Assembly: GCA_011947345.1 (NCBI GenBank)
Contig: JAAVTG010000908.1
Span: forward strand, 1 to 24,755
DNA length: 24,755 nt
DNA from: Phytophthora quininea
Lineage: Eukaryota; Oomycota; Peronosporomycetes; Peronosporales; Peronosporaceae
Direction of reading: 5' to 3'
Part shown: positions 16,649-24,755 of the stretch, one piece after another
Numbering within the stretch: position 1 is the first letter of the stretch
Layout: each line of letters opens with the position of its first letter
The notes under the pieces: model-generated
Told to the model about the DNA's origin: nothing
Seen by the model: the letters and a program-made list of their open reading frames with translations, nothing else
The model's database searches: none
Translations under genes and position numbers: made by a program

Positions 16649-17025
16649 TTACTCGTCGTCCTCGTCCTCGTCGTAGTCCTCTCCGTCCTCCTCGACGTCC
16701 TGGCTGACCGAGCCGAGCTTGCTGTTGTACGGGTTGGGGTACGGGCAGAGCAGCTTGGGGTCGTCGTAGTCTTGCTCGGTGCTCGTGGACTCGCTGTCGT
16801 TCTTGCAGATGCCGTACGTGTAGTTGAGCCGCACGCACGTGCCCTGGAGGCGCACGGGTACACGGACGGGTCCACGCAGTTGTTGTAGGCGCACTGGTGG
16901 CCGATGGGCGTCACGTAGAACTTGTCGTGGCCCACGTGCAGCTTGATGTGCACGGCCTGCTGCTCGGCCAGCACCAGCGCGGCGACGGCGGCGGCGGCGA
17001 CTGCGAACGTCTGGAAGAGCTGCAT
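16649..17025 (-). CDS. Small secreted protein with acidic tail, one frameshift
   Basis: The ATG at 17025 opens a classic signal peptide: MQLFQTF, a long Ala/Val core, then a likely cleavage near LAEQQA. The mature part continues HIKLHVGHDKFYVTPIGHQCAYNNCVDPSVYP, after which the frame is lost near 16855; one missing G in a ccg(g)tg context would restore it. The correct frame then reads RLQGTCVRLNYTYGICKNDS, LLCPYPNPYNSKLG and an Asp/Glu tail (EEDGEDYDEDEDDE) to the stop at 16649. Corrected length is about 125 residues with five cysteines in the mature part and NYT and NDS sequons. I recognise no RxLR motif and no known family. Extracellular or cell-surface location is inferred from the signal peptide. 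Preserved composition on both sides of the break argues for a sequencing error. Confidence 0.65.
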
Positions 17026-17107
17026 CTTGGGGGTGTTTGCGATCTTCACGAATGATTCAGGAGATTGCATGTCAAACCCGAAAAATATGTTTTTGTTCGT
17101 GGTTGTG

Positions 17108-17112
17108 ATTGG
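17108..17112 (-). promoter_or_regulatory. CCAAT box upstream of the secreted-protein gene
   Basis: attgg on the plus strand gives CCAAT on the minus strand (context ggccaatcac), 83 bp upstream of the ATG at 17025. CCAAT is short and may occur by chance; the distance is typical for a proximal element. Confidence 0.3.
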
Positions 17113-17278
17113 CCAACAATGATTTTTTGAAACATGATTTCTTATTTGTAGCCACCTCAACTGTTGCTGCGAGAGCACTTTTGCGTGCACACAATGGTAA
17201 TCTGACTGATAATGCTCTTGTTGATTCCCATTGTCAACCATCGGCTGCTTTTACGGCACGACATTTGCAGCCTTCCTG

Positions 17279-19648
17279 TTAAACGTGCACTTCGCCATCA
17301 TCAAGCGCGTACTCCTCCATGCCTTCTTCCTGGTCCAGTTGTCTGTACTTCCGCTGCGCCTCTTGTCGCGCCAGACACGACGCAAATGGCTTGCGAAGAC
17401 AACTCACCGCATAGCCGGTCAAGGATCCGAGATGGTTGTACAGCTGCGAGACTCGATTGCCAGTCTGCAGTTGCCACGCCGCAATCTCATCCTTGAGACT
17501 CTGCGCGTGGTCGTGCTCGCCAGCGGCCCGAGCCACAGGGTCGGCGACTGTGATGCCGCTACTGAGGGTGTTTGGCTTCCTTGGCGTGTGCAAGTCGATC
17601 GTCGACGGACGCAGCAGGTGCGATCCGAACAGCTTCGACGCTCGACCGCTGAAGACTACACGGGATGGAGACCGAGATGCATCGTTGTCGCCTTTAAGCG
17701 GACTGTCGATCCTGGCCACGTCGCGGCGTAGCGGCTTCAGCACAGTTTCGTACGGGCGTTTGTTTGGGTCGCACATTGGCAAGTAGACTACGTTAACGTT
17801 CTGCTCCGCTTCGGAGAGAGACCAATGGTTCGCAAGCTTCACGCGCATTGCTGGGTCCAACTCGCTCGCCAACACCTGCAGCCACATGCGTCCTTGTTGG
17901 GCGTCGAACACGGTCCCAATGGACGACACGACCGCGCCATTCCTAACATAAAATAGTTCCTTCCCAGAGCTGGATGCTTCATCTCGAGCAGCAATTGTGT
18001 TGGCAGGAGCACCACTGCTATCAGTTTCGTCCTCCTGGTTACCGTGCTTCGATTGTGTGCTTTCTGACGAAAGAACGACCTGGAAGTACTGTTTCGGATT
18101 CATCTTTCCTGGTGCAGGGATTTCTTGCACCATACAAGTGTTCGTCTTGGCATTCGACTGGATGGCATAGCCGTACCGCACAGGAGCGCCGAGGTCTTCA
18201 AAGTCTTCCTCCTCTTCTTTCGCCTCCTCGTTGTTGTCTGACTTGCTGCTGTGGAGGGCGTTATTATCCTCCTCGTCTTCACTTCCACTGTTTTTCGTCG
18301 TTGTGGTATCTTTCTTGGATGGTAATGCGACTCGGATCCACATATGACCTGCAGCATTAAGCACTCGATGTGTGGATGAAAACACAAGACCAGGTTCAAG
18401 GTGGCCAACAATTTCCGCCTGGAGATCAGCTGTGCGGCGCAACGGGAGCGGACGGCGGCTGTATATCGTGCGGTAATAACGCTCGGCATCGTCGTGGATT
18501 GGTACATCCTGGACGTGAGTATTTCCCCACGGGACCATCACACGCTGAGCCGTATTGGCGTTCCGCTCAATCACCCACGCATCCGGACCAGCACTCTTAC
18601 CAGTGGATGCCTCTTCGTCTTGGTTCTCAGGGTGGTCCTCTTCATTCTTGTTGCCGCCATCCTCCAGCTCCTGCTGCGATTCCAACGGCTCGATTCGCAC
18701 CCAAATCCGGTCTTTTAGCAGTTTGCGTTCGATCGCACGCACAACCCGAAAGTTCTCCACATTGTACAGCCTCGGAGCCTGCAAACTCGGGATTGCACGC
18801 ACCGGCAGCTCGCCCGCCCATTTGCCTCCTCGCCCAGCAACGTTCTGCATATACACTGGGCCATTTCGGAAAAATCCCAACTCCTTCGGGTCCTCCACCT
18901 CGATCAGCGACTTATGGAACGACGCGTTAATCCACCCTCCTAGTCCTGCAAAGGCCGACGTCACTTTCACTGCCAACTGCGAGAAATCCTGGTTGAATCT
19001 ACACTCTGTCGCTTGGAAGACACTCACGGGCGGCAAGAACCGCTGCATGTGACGAGGCGTCTCTGTGCTGCTGGACGACACCGACTCCTTGTGCAGGCTA
19101 AACACCGGCTCCCGATGCAACACCATCCTATCTCTCGCGCACATGTAGGTCGGAAACTCTGCAAAATAAGACGTCAGTAAGCTATCCGGGTGGGAAAAGC
19201 AAACGTAATTTCTTCTACCAGGAAGTCTCCGCATGTAGCGGAATTGAGCCGGCTGAGCTCACAGTAGAGCATAATTGGCGCGACGGGAGGTCGCTGCCGT
19301 CCACGGGGGTGGACCCACTTGGAATTCAAAGTGTACTCGGATGTAGCCATTGTTCTTGGCGTTGGAGAAGTATCCGCGGCGGATCTTGAGCCAGATCTGG
19401 TCCTCGTAGTGCAGGACGCTGGAGCAGGCGAAGTAGCAGCCCACGCGGAGCTCCCCGCAGCTAGCAACGACAAGAATGGAATACAGTCAGTGGTATGATA
19501 TTTTTCTTTACTTATACGAGTCGCCTACGCACCGGTCGATCTGCTTCTCGCGTGGAGACGAGTACACGAACAGCCGCTCGCGGTTGAGCAGTGCGGAGGA
19601 GGACGCCGCGCCGCTGTCGGGGCCAATGTACTGGAAGAACTCCTCCAT
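17279..19648 (-). CDS. Conserved hypothetical protein with possible SH3-like barrel repeats (three or more exons)
   Basis: Modelled exons are 19648-19533, 19460-19315 and 19158-17279, giving 713 residues. The first intron (gtgcgt...gctag) is good. The second has a clear acceptor (ttttgcag), but the only donor that keeps the frame is a weak gtccac, so that junction may be wrong. Several segments look like SH3-type beta barrels ending in a W-(I/V/L)-x-(I/V) strand: DQIWLKIRRGYF, KDRIWVRIEP, GHMWIRVALP and GRMWLQVLA, with PLRRTADLQAEIVGHLEPG before the third. Between them lie acidic disordered stretches (for example EEAKEEEEDFEDLG). The C-terminus is basic, then rich in Glu/Gln. No signal peptide is evident. 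An extra upstream exon (MDELYSQPG..., 19928-19851) joined in phase is possible; a CCAAT box at about 19750 favours the shorter start. Function unknown. Confidence 0.6.
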
Positions 19649-19983
19649 CGACACCGTAAAAGCCAAAGTGAAGTCCTGTGGAATGGAAGAGCGAGGTAAA
19701 CACCTCAAATAGATACAAACAAAAATGACGCGGTTTAATTATCGTCTCTGATTGGTCGTCATTGAAAATAAATGAGGGTTTGAGGGTTTTACAGGGAGAG
19801 GACGAAAGTATGACCACTTTTGTTGCCTTTCGCTACTCGCGCTATGATACAATTGATGTGTCGTCTTCAGACACAGAGCTGTCTCCTCTGTCGTGGGCAA
19901 CACCAGGTTGGCTGTACAATTCGTCCATCTTGTTGACGTTATACGGACTGCAGACGCTCCATCTTCTATTACTCGGCCCATAC

Positions 19984-22900
19984 TTACTGACCCTCGCAGA
20001 AGCTCTTGGCGTTCTGGAAGATCTGCATCCACGGGCTCACCGGGTGCGCCTCGAACTCGGCCGGCATGTATGGCCACTGGTACTTGAGGAAGCAGCGCTC
20101 CGGGTGCGGCATCAAGCACATGTGGCGGCCGTCGGTGGACACAAGACCGGCAATGCCCTGCGGCGAGCCGTTCGGGTTGAACGGGTACTCCTCCGTGGGC
20201 TGGTTGTCATCGTCCACGTAGCGGATAGCAGCTAGACCGCTCGAGACGTATTGCTCCTGGATCTTAGGGTGCGTGAAGTGCGCGCGGCCCTCGCCGTGCG
20301 AGACCCACACACCGAGCGACGAGCCGGCCATGCCCTTAAGCATCACGGCGTTCGACTCCTGGATCTGCACCGACACGAAACGAGACTCGTGACGGCCCGA
20401 CTCGTTGTGCACGAAGCGCGGCTGCGCTGACGTCTTGGTCTCCGCCTCCAAAGCTTCGGCCTGCGGGTGGTTCAGCCAGCCAAGCAGCGTCATGAACTGG
20501 CAGCCATTACAGGCACCGAAACTGAACGTGTCCTCGCGCGCCTTAAAGGCGGCGAACTGCTTCAGCACGTCGCCATGGTACTTGACGACGCCAGCCCAGC
20601 CCTTGGCCGAGCCGAGCACGTCAGCGAACGTGAAGCCGCCGACGAACGCAACACCGCGGAAGCGCTCGTCGAGCACCACGCGCTTGTTCACGAGGTCCGA
20701 CATGACGACGTCCCAGACCTCAAAGCCGGCGTGGTGGAACGCAGCCAGCATCTCACGCTCGCCGTTGCTGCCTTCCTCACGAAGCACAGCCACACGGTGC
20801 TGCGAACGAGTGCTCAACTGACGCTCCGGAGTCAGCTTCGGCTCATACGACACCTTCCAGTGCGGCGCTTTGCGCGTGCGAAGCGAACGTTGCTCCTGGG
20901 CAACACACTCCGGGTTGCACTGACGCTTCTCGAGCTCGAAGCTGGTCGCCTCCCACACGTCGCGCAGCTCCACCATCTGATCCTCAAGGACACTGGCGCC
21001 GTTCACGCTGACCTTAATGGCACCGTCGGTGGTCACCTTGCCCAGCTTCACGAGCGGCACGCTCGACTTGCTGAAGGTTGCCTCCACCTCCGCGGCGTGG
21101 GCAGCAGCCACCTGGAAGACGAAGCCAAGCTCCTCAGCAAAGAGGACCTCAATGACGTCCTTGGTTGTCGCCGTCTTGTTAGCCGCGAACGGGATGTCCA
21201 CGTCCAGGCCGCAGTTACCGGCGAAGGCCATCTCGAGCAGCGTCACAATGAGACCGCCATCGCTACGGTCGTGACCAGCCAGCAGGTGGCCAGCCTTGAT
21301 GCTCATCTGAATGGCATTGAAGGCATTCTTGAACAGAGCGGCGTCCTCCACGTCCGGGGACACGTTGCCGACCTGCCCGTACACCTGCGCCAGGGCAGAT
21401 CCACCAAGACGGTATGCGCCCTTGCCAACGTCCACGTAGTACAGCAGGCTGTCACCAGCGTGGGTCTTAAGGTCAGGGGTAACCTTAAGCTCGACGTCCT
21501 CCGTCGGCGCGTACATGGTTATCACGAGCGTGCCGGGGTCTTTACGTCCTTCTTGTTGACCTTGGCGGCCATGGACAGAGAGTCCTTACCGCCGTCAACG
21601 GCAACGCCCACCTCCTTCATGAAGGTGGTCATGGCCTCGCAGCACTCGTACATGCGCGCAGCTTCGTTCGGCAACTTAGCAGCCCACATCCAGTTGGCCG
21701 AACACTTGCAGTCGTCCAGACCACGTCCGCCCAGAGCGGCCCACACCATGTTGGTGAGGGACTCACCCACACTCAGGCGAGCCATGGCTCCGGGGTTAAC
21801 CAGACCCTTCACAGGCTGCTCACCACAGGCGCTCACTACACCGGTGAACTTGCCGTTCTTGTTGGGCAGGTGAGACTGGGCGACGACAGCGCAATCGGCA
21901 AGCGTCAGCTGGAGAGGACCGACGGTCTGCTGCTGCGCGATCAAACCACTGACCGAGCGGTCAACCTTGTTGGTCAAGAAGCGCTTCGAGCCAACAGACA
22001 GAAGGCGCAGCACGCGGTCAAGGGCGTCACGAAGAGTAATATCGGCGGGGAGAGACAGCTCGGACACTAGCTCCGTGGCCTTAGTGTCCGTGAAGGTCTT
22101 CTGCGGCATCTTGCCCAGCACCAGGTCCAAATCCAAGTCGAACGGCGTCGAATCATCCTGCGAGTCGTGCAAAACGACGTGGCCGTCGCCAGTAACCTGA
22201 CCCAGCAGTGCGTACGGACAGTTCTCGCGCTTGCAGATCTTGTCGAACAGCTCAACGTGCTCCGGACGCAGCAGCAGAGCGTCGTTCTCCTGGTACTCAG
22301 CTCCCCAGATCTCAAGAACAGAGAGGGTTTCGTCGCCGACAAGGATGCTGCGCACCTCGTAACGAGCACCGCCACGGTTCGCATCGCCGGGCTTCGAGTT
22401 CGACACCTCCACAATCTCCTTCAGCACGTTACCGTTACCGCCAGCACCCTGGTCGTGGATGGAGACGATCGGGTTCTTCTCGCCGAGGTCGCAACACGCG
22501 CGAATGACCTTGTTCAGCTTGCACTCCATCTCAGCATCGCCACGCTGCACAGCGTTGAAGTCCAGCTCAGCGGTCTTGGCGTCCTGGATACGGCTCGACG
22601 CAGCGCCACCGCCCATACCAATTCGGTAGCAAGGACCGCCGATCTTGACGACCCACATCTGAATCTCCGGTTCGCCCTTGGTGCAGTGGCGACCGTCAAG
22701 CTGACCAAGACCGGCGGAGAACATGATCGGCTTAATGTACTCGCGGCGCTCGCCGTTGGGCAACACCATACCGAAGGAGCGAGCAAAACCCGTGACAACC
22801 GGCTCGCCGAACTTGTTACCGTAGTCCGAGGCACCGTTGGAAGCCTGGATCAGGATGTCACGCGGGTGGGCGAGGTTGGACGGGTACTCGAGTTTCTCGT

Positions 22901-24061
22901 CCTCCCACGGAAGCTGATAGCCCTCCAGGTTGAGGTTTCCCACCGAGTAGGCGCTGACGCCTGCCACGACGTTGGCGCCACGACCAGTAGCCTGAACATC
23001 ACGGATACGTCCACCCGTACCGGTCTCAGCACCAGGGAACGGAGCTACACCAGATGGGAAGTTGTGCGTCTCAGCCGTCAGCAGGTGGCTCTCAAGACTG
23101 CGCTCCTGCACAGCCGAGGGCTCGCCGGGGTTCACAGGTCCGAGCGTCGTGATCTCCGCGCCCTTAATGACCGACGAGTTGTCGTGGAAGGCGATGACGC
23201 TGTTCTTCTTAGCGTTTTCCGTGAGCGTGTTCTTAACCATCTGAAACAGTGTCTGAGGCATCTCCTTGCCGTCCACGACGATCTTACCGCCGAAGAACCA
23301 ATGGCGCGAGTGCTCCGAGTTACTTTGGCCCATGTCAAAGCACTCGACGTCGGTCGGGTTGCGTTGCAGCTTCTCCTTGAACAGGTTCAGGTAGTACTGC
23401 AGGTCCCAGTCATCGAAGCCCAGACCGATCTCCTCGTTGATCTCCTTCAGCGCATCCAGTCCGCGCTCCATGATGGGGATCTTGCGGACCGGTTGCACGG
23501 TCTTGCCGTGCCAGAAGCTGGTGAGCGGGTTCTCGTAGACCTGCTGGGTCATGCGGTCGCACTGATGACGCAGCAGGGTCTGCTGCATATTTTCCAGAGC
23601 CTGCGGCTCCGTGGCAGCGCTGTAGCGCACCAAATACCTGGTGGCGCGCTCGATGCGCTTGATGGCCGTGATACCGCACGCGTGGCAGATGGCCACGGCG
23701 TTGCTGGACCACGCCGTGGAGAAGTTCATGCGCGGACCGACCTCTACGAGCCACTCCTTGCTGTCCTCGCTCTTGGTCAGGAACGGCTGCTTGGCGCGCG
23801 TCTGCTGCGGCTCGAAGGTCTCGGACAGCAGCCAGTGCAGCGTCTCCTGGTCCGCGTCAGACAGCGTGGCGCCCGCGTGGGTCTCCACATAGAAGCAGTA
23901 CTCGGTCTGCAGCTCGTCCACGGTCAGCGTCGCTTGGGCTCGCAGCGCGCCAGCAGCGTGCGCGTGGCGTGCGCCGTGAAGGCGGGCGAGCGGTAGAAGC
24001 GCAGCAGCGACGACTTGAGAGACGACTGCGTCTTGAGCTTCTTCTCGGGCGACGAGGCCAT
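19984..24061 (-). CDS. PFAS: Phosphoribosylformylglycinamidine (FGAM) synthase, two single-base frameshifts
   Basis: Large eukaryotic-type enzyme of de novo purine synthesis: FGAR + ATP + glutamine gives FGAM (EC 6.3.5.3), cytosolic. The ATG at 24061 (MASSPEKK, leading to LLRFYRSPAF) gives about 1359 residues after two corrections, near the usual 1300-1340. Seen in order: linker region; first AIRS-like half with FDMGQSNSEHSRHWFF, NFPSGVAPFPGAETGTGG, GGPCYRIGMGGGAAS and HDQGAGGNGNVLKE; second half with AGHDRSDGGLIVTLLEM; C-terminal glutaminase with the nucleophile in FGACNGCQFM and the His/Glu site in MPHPER. The frame breaks near 23945 (one C missing in a cgc(c)tg context) and near 21535 (one G missing in ccccgg(g)cacg). 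Without correction two long ORFs appear (21522-24455 and 19984-21525), the first with a spurious N-terminus. Such breaks in a core enzyme suggest consensus error. The stop lies 55 bp from the alternative upstream ATG of the next gene. Confidence 0.95.
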
Positions 24062-24544
24062 GGCGGAGAGGAGAGCGAGCGAGGTTGAAGCTCGAGAGGT
24101 GGTGGCGGACGGACTGCAAATGCGGTTGTGCGTGTTCGGCGCGACGGCCAATGCATCGGTGCAACATCCGCGGGCATACAAAGTCCAAGTGTAGTAAGCT
24201 AAAAACCGATTTGATCCAGAGAAAACCGGATTTGGCGCGCGTGACTTGGATTTTGTATGCCGCAGTTAACTTGTCTCTGGGCGGCGTTTGGCTGGTTGCG
24301 CGGGCGCGATTTGCCTGTGTAGACGAAGGATGTCGAGACCCCAAGAACCGGTATCCGCCAAGAAGGTTGAGAGGCGCTGCAGTCGCTGCCACTGCAGCAG
24401 TGCTGGCTGGCAGGCGTCGAGTCCAGGACGCACATCTGCAATTTGCCGTGTTCAACGCCGGTAAATTTGTGTGGACTATAGTATGCTCATCTTTTTATCC
24501 AATCAAATCGAGGCGATCCCAATAGAGAGCTGTCATTCTGTGCA
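24062..24544. other. Shared divergent promoter region between PFAS and a mitochondrial-type gene
   Basis: 483 bp between two divergent starts. A CCAAT sits at 24499-24503, 42 bp before the plus-strand ATG; an attgg-type element toward PFAS is visible near 24147 (ggccaatgc on the plus strand). An open frame crosses the region on the minus strand (to 24455) but is out of phase with the true PFAS start and lacks protein-like character. No other gene seen. Confidence 0.5.
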
Positions 24545-24755
24545 ATGCTGCAACGTGCGGTGGTGCGCGTCTCGCGCGGCTGCGCTCGCCCGCGTCGGTG
24601 CTGGCGCGTCCGGCGCTCTCCAAGTCGATTGTCCAAAACAGCACGCGTCTCAGCTCCACGAGGGCGCAAGCGGTGTCTCTCAGTTCGTCGCCGTTGCTGC
24701 AGAAGGTTGGATTAGCTGCAGCTGTCAGTACCAGCGCAGCCTGCGCATTCTGCTC
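24545..24755 (+). CDS. N-terminus of a probable mitochondrial protein, cut by window end, frameshifted
   Basis: The ATG at 24545 opens MLQRAVVRVSR, an Arg/Ser/Ala/Leu-rich start without acidic residues, typical of a mitochondrial presequence. In the ATG frame the protein soon becomes Arg/Cys-rich and stops. The next frame, entered near 24575 where one base seems missing in cgcggctg, stays open to the end of the window and reads LRSPASVLARPALSKSI, then STRLSSTRAQAVSLSSSP and LAAAVSTSAACAFC, again free of acidic residues. The mature protein is outside the window, so its function is unknown. It is divergent from PFAS. Confidence 0.45.

Noticed and set aside
22167..23996. 609-codon plus-strand ORF inside PFAS
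   Set aside because: Antisense shadow of PFAS; the conserved PFAS motifs are on the minus strand.

Overview
The window looks like nuclear DNA of an oomycete, most likely Phytophthora or a close relative. It is GC-rich and gene-dense, with few introns. It holds a multi-copy family of CCCH-repeat proteins usually named 'WRKY19-like' in oomycete annotations, a decayed Crinkler (CRN) effector relic, ankyrin-repeat debris, and an oomycete-like initiator motif in front of some genes.

Layout. Positions 1-3874 form a large inverted repeat: two nearly identical arms (1-1397 and 2489-3874), each carrying one complete CCCH-repeat gene with its promoter, convergent around a 1.1 kb spacer. The spacer holds one broken sepiapterin reductase gene. 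Positions 3875-7994 are mostly non-coding or decayed, with a CRN relic (5332-5843) and an ankyrin relic (about 5917-6780), both on the minus strand. Positions 7995-16581 hold five more CCCH-repeat genes, all on the plus strand, spaced by about 1-1.4 kb; the first has a one-base frameshift. From 16649 to the right end the window turns to ordinary single-copy genes: a small secreted acidic protein, a 700-residue protein that may be built of SH3-like barrels (three exons at least), the purine enzyme FGAM synthase (PFAS) and, divergently, the start of a probable mitochondrial protein.

How it fits together. Seven members of one family lie within 16.6 kb. All share an N-terminal [DT]I[SAT][FY]LLNP motif, a variable Ser/Pro/acidic middle, a basic patch and five CCCH units with a 24-residue period. 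This looks like a local, lineage-specific expansion of probable nuclear zinc-binding regulators. Their history includes inverted duplication, tandem duplication with partly conserved upstream blocks, and a sharply bounded 363-bp near-identity tract between two members that suggests gene conversion. An 8-base motif, CTGCTTGG, recurs upstream of every member.

Quality caveat. Several otherwise good genes, including the essential PFAS, are each interrupted by single missing bases in short C/G runs. These look more like consensus errors than true pseudogenes, and the same caveat applies to the broken genes reported here. No rRNA, confident tRNA, CRISPR array or intact transposon was seen.
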